Part shown: in pieces, positions 18,526-27,061 of the stretch | Numbering within the stretch: position 1 is the first letter of the stretch | Layout: each line of letters begins with the position of its first letter | Source: CAZKJL01 sp964553135 | GTDB lineage: Bacteria; Patescibacteriota; Gracilibacteria; Peribacterales; Peribacteraceae | Length of the DNA: 64,000 nucleotides | Direction: 5' to 3' | NCBI GenBank assembly: GCA_964553135.1 | Contig: CAZKJL010000001.1 | Coordinates: 124,001-188,000, forward strand | Translations under genes and position numbers: made by a program | The notes under the pieces: model-generated | The model's database searches: none | Told to the model about the DNA's origin: nothing | Seen by the model: the letters and a program-made list of their open reading frames with translations, nothing else

Positions 18526-19260
18526 TTAGAGCGCATCGGTATCGGGAAGGTCGCACTGTCCGATGTAACACGGGATTTGATGCAATTTTCCGAGCAAGTT
18601 CACCATGTCGGCGATGGCGCGAATGGTTTGTTCGGGAAAACCTTCCATCATCCAATCCATCATTCCGGCAAACTGCAGAAGTGACCGGTAGCCTGCGTCG
18701 TAGCCCACGATGAGACGGAGAACCGCTGCTTCGGACTGGATGCTGTCATCCACGAATTGGGTGCATGCGGAGACCATCTCCACGGCCGAGAGCTGCGGCG
18801 ATGGATCCGCCACCGTGCCGGTATTCGGGTCTGTTCCGCCGAAGTAACACTCGGGATACCGTTTCATCTCCGTCAACTCACAGCCCAACGGTTGCACCGG
18901 AAACGGCGCAACATCATCGCTGCCGAATGATCTGCTCATCGCCTCGCAGACTGAGGTCATCTTGCAGCGGTAGACGCGGAAACTTTCGAGCGCGGGCGCA
19001 ATGAGTTCGGATGTCTCGCGGCCCTTGGTCTCAAAAATACCGGTGCGAACCTTGTCGGTGAAACCGCCGGTCAGAACGACGAACTTGCCGTCTTTGTCTG
19101 CGCGACTGCCGAGCAGAACCGAACGGTACTCGGCGTTCACGGCCTTGAAATCGCCGGTCACCCGCTCGAAACACGTACCCTGATCGGGTTTCTTGTCGGC
19201 GGCATACGTCGGAGGGACGAGAAGGATGAGTGCCAATGCGGAGATGACGAAACGTCGCAT
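18526..19260 (-). CDS. Secreted Cys-rich protein of unknown function (operon gene 2)
   Basis: 244 aa, signal peptide MRRFVISALALILLVPPTYA. Cysteines are spread through the mature domain, with PCYIGQCDLP close to the C-terminus. This C-x2-G-x-C element matches CYIGHC in operon gene 4 and CVDGFC in gene 5. A helix with repeated Met (FAGMMDWMMEGFPEQ) precedes it. No family recognised. The start is three bases from the stop of the 1013-aa gene upstream, consistent with a single transcript. Confidence 0.7.
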   Translation of the reverse strand: MRRFVISALALILLVPPTYAADKKPDQGTCFERVTGDFKAVNAEYRSVLLGSRADKDGKFVVLTGGFTDKVRTGIFETKGRETSELIAPALESFRVYRCKMTSVCEAMSRSFGSDDVAPFPVQPLGCELTEMKRYPECYFGGTDPNTGTVADPSPQLSAVEMVSACTQFVDDSIQSEAAVLRLIVGYDAGYRSLLQFAGMMDWMMEGFPEQTIRAIADMVNLLGKLHQIPCYIGQCDLPDTDAL

Positions 19261-19263
19261 GCG

Positions 19264-22200
19264 CTAGAAGGGAGGCAGAGGGTTCGCGGGGATCGGGAGA
19301 TCGATGTTCGGGAATATTTTCTCGAGCGTCTCCATCGTCGCTTGGTACGGATTTTCGTCCTCTTCGGGAAGTGTTTGCGATTTTATGTCGTCAGCGATGC
19401 CGGTGAAGTCTGCACCGGGGCCTTCGGGCATGAACCATTGCCACGTCGCAAACACGTTTTTCTCGGGCGGCAGGATGTAGCACAGCACGTCCTCAACGCA
19501 CCGAGAAGTGACCCCGTCCGTGCGCCGCCTGGCGACTCGTCCCGCCATGTCTTCCTTCCGCTCGGGCATCCAACGGGAGAACAGTCGGGCCAAACGCTCC
19601 TTGAGATCGTTCTCGACATGGATGATTTTGGCGGGATTGCCGCTCTCTTCTTGCTGATCGGGTGGAATGACGATGCTGGGCGGGAAACGGCAGTACGCGC
19701 CGCGCATGCTCTTTCTGTCCATCGCGAAATTTTCCTCCGCGGCCTTCGGGTCGTTCTTGAGGTCTTCCTCTTCGATTTTTTGCTCATCGATGGATTTGCC
19801 GTCGATTTTTTTACGGATGTCGCGAAGGATGTCTTTGGCCTTTTCCAGGTCGACCGTCGGCGGAAGATCGATGCGCTTGGGGGGTGGGAGATCGGTCGTG
19901 GGCACGCTGAACGAAGCGAAAATGTCGGCACCCGGGAGATCGGGGAGATCGGGGAATTCGTCGGCAGATTCGGGCTTCTGGCCGATGAGTGGGGGCGCCG
20001 GCAATTTCACTTTGACGGCGATGGGATCGAGGACCGGAACGAGGAGAGGATCGCGGGGAAATCGGACATCGGAGAAATCGAACAGATGATCGGGGGGCTG
20101 GACGTAGCCCACCTCCTTCAGCGACTTTGGCTTGTATTCGGGGTCACGCGCACTCCCCTCCGAGCCCTCTTCCTGCCACCAGTTGTCCAGGAGCGAATAG
20201 ACCGAGACCGAATAGCGATTGTTGGCGCACCAAAGCATTTGGCACTCATCGGCTTGCAGCATGGATTGCTGCGTCAGTTTCCAAATCCGTTGCAGCTCAC
20301 GGCGCTGCACGGAGCGCTGCGCGGCCTGAACGAGAAGATCGGTGTTCATCTTGTACCACTGCGCGAAGTACTCGCGGATTTCTTTCTGGGGCACGAAGAG
20401 TTTCACGAGCAATTTGGCCAGGGCACCCCGGAGCTCGCGCTCTTTGCCGACGATTTCCTTGTAGTCCTCCAGCTTTGCAATGAGCGGTTCGGCCTCGGAA
20501 TCGAGCGACGCGCGGGGCGACGCGGGGTTCGCGGCGTCTTTCTTTTCGGCAAGCTGCCACTGCTTCCAATCGAAGATGCGCGCATCGAGCTCCTCCACCG
20601 AAATCAGCGGCACAAGGATGGGAATGCGCACTTCGCGGAGCGGCGCGACAAACGTGCGCTGGAAGGACGTGAGGACATTGCCAAGATCTTCCAAGCCACC
20701 CTTGAGAGCAATCTCCACCGTACCGTCGGAACGCGAGACGACGCCCCGGACAATGTCGTAGAGGGGGTCGTTGCTCGCGAGCCCCACGAGAAAGCGGGCG
20801 GGCAAAATGAGCCGAGTCTGCGGATCGGCGACCATCTTCAGGAGCTCGCGCTGCTGCTCCTCCCAGAATTTGCTGACGACACGCTCACCGGTGTCGTCGA
20901 ACATGTCGGTGCGGGCGTTCTTTGACACCGTCTTGCTCGCCGTCTGGCGCGTGGGGAGAAGAGCGCCGATCACCTGGCTGATGTCCGCCGGATCTTCAAA
21001 ATCTTTCTGTTTTTCTTTGAGTGTCTTCATGTCGATCATATTGAGATTCGTCTCATCATCGGCCTTCCATGGCTCGGGGGCCTTGCGGTCCGGGCGAGGA
21101 TCTTCTCTCACCTTATTCGGATCGGGTTTGAAATCTTCTTTCTGTTTGTGGCCTTCTCCCGGCGGCCACTCCGGCTTATCGGGGCTCTGTTCATCGGGCG
21201 TGGCGATGACGAATTCGCACTGCTCGTCCTTCATGCTCGTAATGAGGTCTTTGGGATCTTCTTCTTTGTAGTACTCGTAGCACTCGGCACGGACTTTCCA
21301 CTCTTTGATGTTTTTCTTCCCGTTGTCGTCCTTGAACGCCTTCACGGTGATGGCGGGCACGTGGTAATCCTGGGCGTAGTGGCGGTAGTACGAACTGGAC
21401 ACGGCGCGATGCTCACCCGGAACGCTCACGCTCACGTTATTTCCCAGGAAGTTCCCGGCATCATCGAACACGGGTGTTGCGGAGCACTCCGTCATTTTAT
21501 TTTTGAACTCGGGCTCCCACGTCGTGCGACACGTCGTGTCTTGGGGCGGCGCATCGGGGAATGTGGTGACGACCTTCGTCTTCTTGTCGCTCGTCCCATG
21601 ACACACGAACGAGTACGGTCCCCCTTCGTCGGGATCTTGGAACGCATCGAAACAGTAGCGCTTGGGAGGTCGTTCGGGACAACCGTTCAGGGAACCGGCG
21701 CACGGGCAGAAGTTCTCGACGTCGGGGCGCGGCGCAATGGCCGAGAGCTGCTTGTACGCATCGAAAAGACGCTTGCAGTACTTGGGAGTGGCCTTGTCCA
21801 TGCGGATGCACCAGGCAAACGGATTGATGTCGATGTTCCCTCCACCGGGATCCATCTGCACGCTTCCGTCCTCGTTAATTTTCAGGTCGACGCCGAGACG
21901 CGCCAAATCCTCATCGTACATGGGAACGCCGTTGTACTCCACGATGTCGCATGCCGAGCTGTAGCCCCAGGCGCTATCGGGATATTCAAAGTCGCCGCGC
22001 ACGCCCTGGCCGGTGTTCGCTTTGCCGGTCGCCGCGACGTTATCGCGGCCCGGAATGTCGGGGCTGATATCGGGGATGGGCACTTCACCCTTCACGGATT
22101 TCCCCATCACTTGCGCCTGCGAATTGTCCACCCACCCGCCGCACTGCACGGTCTCGATGTTGTCGCGCATTTCCTGAAGTCCCGCCGTGAAATCGGCGAA

Positions 22201-22305
22201 CGTCTTGGTCTCGCGGATCTGGGGTCTGAACGGTTCGGCACCCGCGCTCGCGGTGACCAGGAGAACGGAAGCAAGCGCGATGCTGAAGGAGAGTGAACGA
22301 CTCAT
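19264..22305 (-). CDS. Large secreted Cys-rich protein of unknown function (operon gene 1)
   Basis: 1013 aa, first gene of the operon. Signal peptide MSRSLSFSIALASVLLVTASAGA; then an N-terminal Cys-rich third (NFCPCAGSLNGC, RYCFDAF), a charged Pro/Lys/Asp-rich linker (residues ~390-450), a long helical middle region, and a C-terminal Pro-rich part ending PANPLPPF. The ATG at 22305 is chosen because it begins the signal peptide. The nearest good hexamer is TACAAT at 22347-22352, giving a ~35-base leader, unlike most genes here. No homology is recognised; size and position suggest the main structural component of whatever the operon builds. Confidence 0.65.
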   Translation of the reverse strand: MSRSLSFSIALASVLLVTASAGAEPFRPQIRETKTFADFTAGLQEMRDNIETVQCGGWVDNSQAQVMGKSVKGEVPIPDISPDIPGRDNVAATGKANTGQGVRGDFEYPDSAWGYSSACDIVEYNGVPMYDEDLARLGVDLKINEDGSVQMDPGGGNIDINPFAWCIRMDKATPKYCKRLFDAYKQLSAIAPRPDVENFCPCAGSLNGCPERPPKRYCFDAFQDPDEGGPYSFVCHGTSDKKTKVVTTFPDAPPQDTTCRTTWEPEFKNKMTECSATPVFDDAGNFLGNNVSVSVPGEHRAVSSSYYRHYAQDYHVPAITVKAFKDDNGKKNIKEWKVRAECYEYYKEEDPKDLITSMKDEQCEFVIATPDEQSPDKPEWPPGEGHKQKEDFKPDPNKVREDPRPDRKAPEPWKADDETNLNMIDMKTLKEKQKDFEDPADISQVIGALLPTRQTASKTVSKNARTDMFDDTGERVVSKFWEEQQRELLKMVADPQTRLILPARFLVGLASNDPLYDIVRGVVSRSDGTVEIALKGGLEDLGNVLTSFQRTFVAPLREVRIPILVPLISVEELDARIFDWKQWQLAEKKDAANPASPRASLDSEAEPLIAKLEDYKEIVGKERELRGALAKLLVKLFVPQKEIREYFAQWYKMNTDLLVQAAQRSVQRRELQRIWKLTQQSMLQADECQMLWCANNRYSVSVYSLLDNWWQEEGSEGSARDPEYKPKSLKEVGYVQPPDHLFDFSDVRFPRDPLLVPVLDPIAVKVKLPAPPLIGQKPESADEFPDLPDLPGADIFASFSVPTTDLPPPKRIDLPPTVDLEKAKDILRDIRKKIDGKSIDEQKIEEEDLKNDPKAAEENFAMDRKSMRGAYCRFPPSIVIPPDQQEESGNPAKIIHVENDLKERLARLFSRWMPERKEDMAGRVARRRTDGVTSRCVEDVLCYILPPEKNVFATWQWFMPEGPGADFTGIADDIKSQTLPEEDENPYQATMETLEKIFPNIDLPIPANPLPPF

Positions 22306-22346
22306 ACCGACCGAACGATTTTCCCGTAGAGACGGAAACTCTCGGA

Positions 22347-22352
22347 ATTGTA
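22347..22352 (-). promoter_or_regulatory. Putative -10 (TACAAT) of the Cys-rich operon
   Basis: TACAAT on the minus strand is 41 bases before the first ATG of the five-gene operon. The 255-base gap to ssb holds this divergent promoter and whatever drives ssb; I see no other element in it. Confidence 0.35.
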
Positions 22353-22560
22353 CTGAACAATCGGCTGAAACGCCCGTCGCCGAGGTCCAAAAATTTGGTA
22401 TCACGAAACAAAAAAATTTCCGATCAATGCCTTCTTGTTGATGGATAAAAATGAGAGGTGTACGTTCGTCCACGTTACGATTTTTACGGTCGTATCAAGG
22501 CTTCATTCCCGACGATCGCGGGAAACCGAGACCTCCTTTACTCCCATTCCCCCTTCAGAC

Positions 22561-23415
22561 ATGTTCTCTCTGAACAGGATCGACATCATCGGCTACCAAA
22601 CACAACCCGTCACCGTCCGCCAAACTCCCGGCGGCGCGAGTGTGACCGACCTCAACATCGTCGTCCCGTACTCGTTCCAAACGAGCAAGGGCGAGACCCT
22701 TTCGGGCAAGAGCTTCCACACCGTCACCATTTGGGGCGCCATGGCCGACGTTGCGGGCCAGTACGTTCGTCCCGGCTCCCAGCTCTTCGTTTCCGGCCGT
22801 CTGCAGACCGACGCCTGGGAAGACACGACGAGCAAAGAGAAGCGCAGCAAGACCAAGATCGTCGCCATGGATCTCATTCTGTTGGATCCCAAGGACGGTC
22901 AGCGCGAGGCTCCTGCGGACGCCGCCATCGGCAGCTGCATCAACCGCGCGCAGGTCATCGGCAACGTCACCCGTGAGCCCGAAATGCGCACGACGACGAG
23001 CGGCCAGAACGTGCTCACCATCGGCGTCGCCACCAATGAACGCTGGAAGGAAAAGGCCACCGGCGAAACCAAGGAGCGCACCGAATTCCACAACGTGGTG
23101 ATTTGGGGCGACCTCGCCAAGGCCGTGCAGCAGAGCGTGAAGAAAGGTCAGCGCGTCTTCGTCGCCGGCCGCGTGCAAACGCGCACCTGGGAAACGAAGG
23201 AAGGCCAGAAGCGCGCCACCACCGAGATCATCGCCGATCAGTGCACGCTCCTCGGCTGCAAGAACGCCGACGCTTCGTCCTCCGTCCAAACGGACGGAAT
23301 GGCAATGCCGAGCCGCAAGTCCGCAGCCCCGAGCGAAAATTCCGCTCCCGTGACCGCCAACATCCCGGACATCAAATACGAGTCCGAGATCAAGCCCGAG
23401 GATTTGCCTTTCTAA
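22561..23415 (+). CDS. ssb: Single-stranded DNA-binding protein with two OB folds
   Basis: 284 aa. Two OB folds lie in tandem: residues 1-~112 (MFSLNRIDIIGY, FHTVTIWGAMADVAGQYVRP) and ~118-225 (INRAQVIGNVTREPEMR, EFHNVVIWGDLAKAVQQSVK). A disordered tail ends in EDLPF, the acidic tip that recruits partner proteins. Most bacterial SSBs have one OB fold and form tetramers; the two-fold form known from Deinococcus-Thermus works as a dimer, and I infer the same here. The first fold is the more diverged. The ATG at 22561 is fixed by the OB-fold start. Confidence 0.95.
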   Translation: MFSLNRIDIIGYQTQPVTVRQTPGGASVTDLNIVVPYSFQTSKGETLSGKSFHTVTIWGAMADVAGQYVRPGSQLFVSGRLQTDAWEDTTSKEKRSKTKIVAMDLILLDPKDGQREAPADAAIGSCINRAQVIGNVTREPEMRTTTSGQNVLTIGVATNERWKEKATGETKERTEFHNVVIWGDLAKAVQQSVKKGQRVFVAGRVQTRTWETKEGQKRATTEIIADQCTLLGCKNADASSSVQTDGMAMPSRKSAAPSENSAPVTANIPDIKYESEIKPEDLPF

Positions 23416-23434
23416 TCACGAACTAAAAACGATC

Positions 23435-23464
23435 AACCCTTGTCCATTGGCGGCAGGGGTTTTT
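23435..23464 (+). terminator. Rho-independent terminator of ssb
   Basis: An 8-bp stem with one G-U pair (AACCCTTG at 23435-23442 with CAGGGGTT at 23454-23461) is followed by a T-run, 20 bases after the ssb stop. Confidence 0.75.
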
Positions 23465-23472
23465 CGTCATTC

Positions 23473-24351
23473 TTAAAATCTGAGCGACCCATCCGGCTCG
23501 ATGAACCGCATCTCGACTTCCAAATTCTCCGGAATTTTTTTCTTCACTTCGTTCACGACCGCGACGGCATCTTGATACGTCGCTTCGCCGACGTTCAGCA
23601 GGAAGTTCGCGTGCTTCTCGGCGATCTGTACGCCGCCGACTTGGTGACCGCGCAGGCCGACCTCATCGATGAGTTGCCAGGCGGGAGTTCCGCCCACGGC
23701 CTTGAAGCAGGATCCCGCGGTTTTGAGGTGCGGCTGCGTCTCGATGCGCTTTTTGAGGAGCGCCTGAATATTGGCTTTGATGAGCGCCGCATCGTCGCTT
23801 GGAACCTCGAGCGTGACTTCAAAGATGAGCGGATACGAACCCCGGGTCGCCATGTGCTTGAAGATGCTTTCGCGGTACGAAAAATCGCAGTCGTCTTTGC
23901 CGAACGTTTGCCATTCTCCGTCGACGAGAGCCGTCACCGAGGTCACGTACCTGTCGATCCACACGCCTTTTGGTCCTTGGCCGGCGTTGCCGAAGATCGC
24001 ACCGCCGACGGTGCCCGGAATTCCGGTGAGCGCCGAAAGATCCAGACCATGTTCCGCAAGTTCGTTGATGAGCATCGGCAAATTTTTTCCTGAGCCCACG
24101 GTGACGATGTTGTGGTCGATGCGCACGGCCGAATGCTTGACCTGCACGACGAGCGCGTTGATGCCTTCACCTGAAAAAATCGTGTTCGAACCGCTGCCAA
24201 GAGGCAGGAATTTCAGGTTCTGCTCAATGGAATATCGCATCGCCTCTTCCGCGTCCTCGCGCGACTCGAGCATGGCGTACTGCTTCGCCGTGCCGCCGAT
24301 GCGCATCGTGGTCTTGGGCCGGAGCAGAAAATCGGGCTGCAACTGCAACAT
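23473..24351 (-). CDS. murB: UDP-N-acetylenolpyruvoylglucosamine reductase
   Basis: 292 aa FAD enzyme that reduces UDP-GlcNAc-enolpyruvate to UDP-MurNAc. Seen: TTMRIGGTAKQY, the FAD loop LPLGSGSNTIFS, GIPGTVGGAIFGNAG, the YRES motif and AGSCFKAV, with the catalytic serine; the C-terminal VGGVQIAEKHANFLLN is canonical. The family pattern usually has NLL where NTIF stands. The ATG at 24351 follows an extended -10 (TGC-TACAGT) by six bases. The substrate comes from MurA, encoded at 29.9 kb. Confidence 0.95.
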   Translation of the reverse strand: MLQLQPDFLLRPKTTMRIGGTAKQYAMLESREDAEEAMRYSIEQNLKFLPLGSGSNTIFSGEGINALVVQVKHSAVRIDHNIVTVGSGKNLPMLINELAEHGLDLSALTGIPGTVGGAIFGNAGQGPKGVWIDRYVTSVTALVDGEWQTFGKDDCDFSYRESIFKHMATRGSYPLIFEVTLEVPSDDAALIKANIQALLKKRIETQPHLKTAGSCFKAVGGTPAWQLIDEVGLRGHQVGGVQIAEKHANFLLNVGEATYQDAVAVVNEVKKKIPENLEVEMRFIEPDGSLRF

Positions 24352-24378
24352 AGAATCACTGTAGCAAATCGGCGCTTT

Positions 24379-24840
24379 TTAGCGTGAAACCGTGTCCGTG
24401 ACCTTCTCCATGGTTTCCATGAGCTTGTCTTTGAATCCGCTCTTCTTCTGTCCCTTCTGCAGCAGAACGGCCAGAACGGCGATGCCGACGATGACGCCGA
24501 GCACGATGCCGAGGTCCTGCATGGCGGGTTGGATGCGCAGTCCCATGAGCACGAGGAACGTGGCGACGGTCAGGAACACTCCCGCAAGAATGCCCACGAA
24601 GAACGTGACGAGCACCAGCTTGCCGCGGTCTTCCTGCTTGTCTTCCGGAGCGCTGGCGAGGGCCGTAAGCAGATCACTGCCCACGATGACGATGTCTTTT
24701 TGGCTTCGCTTGAAAAGACCCTGCACCTTGCGCTGCAAGATGAGACTCACGAACGTTTTGAACGGCACGGACGTTTTGCCCTCGATGATTGCCTTACCGC
24801 CGGCGTTGGTGATGTCCACTTCGACTTCGTCTTCGTCCAT
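24379..24840 (-). CDS. Two-helix membrane protein, hypothetical
   Basis: 153 aa. An acidic start (MDEDEVEVD), a cytosolic ~75-residue segment, then two membrane helices (LVLVTFFVGILAGVFLTVAT and LGIVLGVIVGIAVLAVLL) and a basic tail. No recognised family. TACACT seven bases before the ATG at 24840 shows an independent leaderless promoter although gltX lies just upstream on the same strand. Confidence 0.6.
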   Translation of the reverse strand: MDEDEVEVDITNAGGKAIIEGKTSVPFKTFVSLILQRKVQGLFKRSQKDIVIVGSDLLTALASAPEDKQEDRGKLVLVTFFVGILAGVFLTVATFLVLMGLRIQPAMQDLGIVLGVIVGIAVLAVLLQKGQKKSGFKDKLMETMEKVTDTVSR

Positions 24841-24847
24841 GGCTGAC

Positions 24848-24853
24848 AGTGTA
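24848..24853 (-). promoter_or_regulatory. -10 hexamer TACACT, leaderless
   Basis: TACACT lies seven bases before the ATG at 24840, inside the 19-base gap after gltX. The same hexamer precedes lspA (29423), the lactamase-fold gene (31310) and pyrB (54928). Confidence 0.5.
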
Positions 24854-24859
24854 GCGGGT

Positions 24860-26323
24860 TTAGACCTTGATTGCAGCAAGTCTCTTGAGCGTCTCATCTT
24901 TTCCGAGGAGTGCGGCCACTTCGTAGGCGCCCGGGGAGTACTCGCGGCCGGTGAGCGCGGCACGGAGCGGCCACAGGATTTGTCCTTTCTTGAATCCGGA
25001 CGTCGCGATGGCCGGGTCGAGTGCGGCCTTGATGCCGTCGAGCGACCAGGACTTCTCCGAAAGTTTGGAAAGTTCCGTCGTGAGGAACCCGATGATCTTC
25101 GGAATATCGGCTTTCTCGATTTTTTGCTTGGGACTGGCGAGCAAATCGAACGATGCGGTCGGCGTTTCGTACAGGTACGACATCATGTCGGGGGCTTCGG
25201 TGAAGAACGTGATGCGTTCCTGAATGAGCGCGGCGCGTTCCACGAATGTGGCGTCCTTTGCAGCGGCGGGATACTTCTCGGTGACGAGCGGCCTGATGCG
25301 CGCGGCAAAATCGGATGCAGGGATTTTCCGCATCCACTGGCCCTGAACCCAGGCGAGCTTTTCCAGGTCGAAGACGGCACCCGACTTCTGCACGCGCTCG
25401 ATGCTGAACGCTTCGACGAGTTCGGCGAGTGAGAAAATTTCCTGTTCGGTACCGGGATTCCAGCCGAGGAGTGCGAGGAAATTGATGAGCGCCTCGGGCA
25501 AATATCCTTTCTTCAAATAATCTTCGGCGGCCACGTCGTTCTGGCGCTTGCTCAGCTTGGTTCTGTCGGCATTGAGGAGCAGCGGCACGTGCGCGTACTT
25601 CGGCGCAGCCCAGCCCAGTGCCTTGAAGAGGAGAAGGTGTTTGGGGAGTGAGCTCAGCCACTCCTCGCCACGAATGACGAGATCGGTTTTCATGAAGTGA
25701 TCATCGACGACGTGCGCCAGGTGGTACGTCGGGAATCCGTCCGACTTCATGAGCACCTGATCGTCGATGGTGTGACCTTTGAACGTGAGGGTTCCGTAGA
25801 TGCCGTCCTCGTACGTCACGGTTTCCTCGTGCGGCACCTTCATGCGGATGACGTATTTCTCGCCCGCGGCGATGCGCTTCTCGACGTCGTCTTTCGGGAG
25901 ATCGCAGCACGTGCGGTCGTACATCGGAGCCTGCCTGCGCTCTTGCTGCTTCTTGCGCATTTCTTCGAGGCGTTGCGCCGTGCAGAAGCAGTGGTACGCC
26001 GCTCCGCTCGCGAGCAATGTTTTGACGTGCTCTTGGTAGAGCGGGAGACGCTTGGACTGGAAGTACGGACCGTATTCACCCTTTTCGATGAGCGCGCCCG
26101 ATGCATCGAGCATCACGCCTTCGTCGGGCGGAATGCCGGCACCCGCGAGCGTGCGAACGATACCCTCGGTGGCGCCCGGAACTTCACGGGCACGGTCGGT
26201 GTCTTCGATGCGCAGCGTGAAATTGTCCTTGGTTTTTTTGGCGACGAGCCACGCGAAGAGCGCCGTGCGGAGTCCGCCGATGTGGAGAGCGCCCGTGGGG
26301 GACGGTGCGAAGCGTGTGCGCAT
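24860..26323 (-). CDS. gltX: Glutamyl-tRNA synthetase
   Basis: 487 aa, class I synthetase. The HIGH signature reads HIGG in PSPTGALHIGGLRTALF, and KMSKS reads KLSKR. The Cys-rich insertion that can bind zinc is present (CFCTAQRLEE, TCCDLPKDD). Length is typical of bacterial enzymes. It charges tRNA-Glu and, in lineages lacking GlnRS, tRNA-Gln. TATTCT ends six bases before the ATG. Confidence 0.95.
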   Translation of the reverse strand: MRTRFAPSPTGALHIGGLRTALFAWLVAKKTKDNFTLRIEDTDRAREVPGATEGIVRTLAGAGIPPDEGVMLDASGALIEKGEYGPYFQSKRLPLYQEHVKTLLASGAAYHCFCTAQRLEEMRKKQQERRQAPMYDRTCCDLPKDDVEKRIAAGEKYVIRMKVPHEETVTYEDGIYGTLTFKGHTIDDQVLMKSDGFPTYHLAHVVDDHFMKTDLVIRGEEWLSSLPKHLLLFKALGWAAPKYAHVPLLLNADRTKLSKRQNDVAAEDYLKKGYLPEALINFLALLGWNPGTEQEIFSLAELVEAFSIERVQKSGAVFDLEKLAWVQGQWMRKIPASDFAARIRPLVTEKYPAAAKDATFVERAALIQERITFFTEAPDMMSYLYETPTASFDLLASPKQKIEKADIPKIIGFLTTELSKLSEKSWSLDGIKAALDPAIATSGFKKGQILWPLRAALTGREYSPGAYEVAALLGKDETLKRLAAIKV

Positions 26324-26346
26324 GCAGTGAGAATAGTCGAAGGCGG

Positions 26347-26379
26347 AAAAGGCAGAAAGGCATTCACAGCCTTTCCGCC
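26347..26379 (-). terminator. Terminator after the cyclophilin gene
   Basis: GAAAGGC and GCCTTTC flank a 7-base loop, extended to ten pairs with one mismatch, followed on the minus strand by TTTT. It separates the cyclophilin gene from gltX, whose -10 starts 12 bases further on. Confidence 0.6.
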
Positions 26380-26398
26380 CGTTTCCCGCTCGATGTCC

Positions 26399-27049
26399 TT
26401 ATTTGACGATCTTCACGCTGAAGGTGACTTTCTGCGTGGGCATGTCGTTCGGGCCGCGCGCAACGCGTGCGATGGCGTTGACGACCTGCTGACCCTCCGT
26501 GACGTGTCCGAAAATGGTGTAGTTGGCGGGCAAAGGATAGTCGGCGTCCATGATGAAGAATTGGCTGCCGTTCGTGTTCGGCCCGCGGTTGGCCATGGCG
26601 ATGACGCCCGCCTTATAGCCGGACTTGTAGAGGACGGAGTTCGGATTGATCTCATCTTCGAACGTCTCGCCATACACGCTCTTGCCACCCGTGCCGTTGC
26701 CGCTCGGATCCCCGCCCTGAATCATGAATCCGGGGATGACGCGGTGGAACGTGACGCCGTTGTAGTAACCCTGCGACGCGAGCGCCATGAAGTTCGTCAC
26801 GGTCTTCGGTGCGGACTTGGCGTCGAGCTCGACGGTGATGTCACCCATCGACGTCTTGATGACGGCCTGGTGCGTGCCGGTCAGCAACGTTTTGCCATCC
26901 CACGTCCAGGTGGGGCTTACGGAAGAACTGCTCATAGCGGTGGGGGGATTGGGTGGAGGAGAAACGGGAGGAGTGGCGGAGTTGCAGGCCGCGAGTGCGG
27001 CGAGCGACAGAGAAGCGGTGGCGAGTGCAAAACTCTTGCGCATGGTCAC
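26399..27049 (-). CDS. Lipoprotein peptidyl-prolyl cis-trans isomerase (cyclophilin)
   Basis: 216 aa from a GTG at 27049, or 214 from the ATG at 27043. The N-terminus is a lipoprotein signal (LAALAAC, lipobox Cys near residue 22) followed by a Pro/Ser-rich linker. The cyclophilin core has FHRVIPGFMIQGGDPSGNG and GVIAMANRGPNTNGSQFF, with the catalytic Arg and the substrate pocket intact. It should assist folding of exported proteins outside the cytoplasmic membrane. LspA, needed to process it, is encoded 2.4 kb away. Confidence 0.92.
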   Translation of the reverse strand: MTMRKSFALATASLSLAALAACNSATPPVSPPPNPPTAMSSSSVSPTWTWDGKTLLTGTHQAVIKTSMGDITVELDAKSAPKTVTNFMALASQGYYNGVTFHRVIPGFMIQGGDPSGNGTGGKSVYGETFEDEINPNSVLYKSGYKAGVIAMANRGPNTNGSQFFIMDADYPLPANYTIFGHVTEGQQVVNAIARVARGPNDMPTQKVTFSVKIVK

Positions 27050-27061
27050 GGGGGAAATGGA

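Noticed and set aside
14103..22305. Conjugation/type IV secretion assignment for the Cys-rich operon
   Set aside because: F-type proteins such as TraU and TraN are also Cys-rich, but I see no ATPase, no coupling protein and no recognisable motif.
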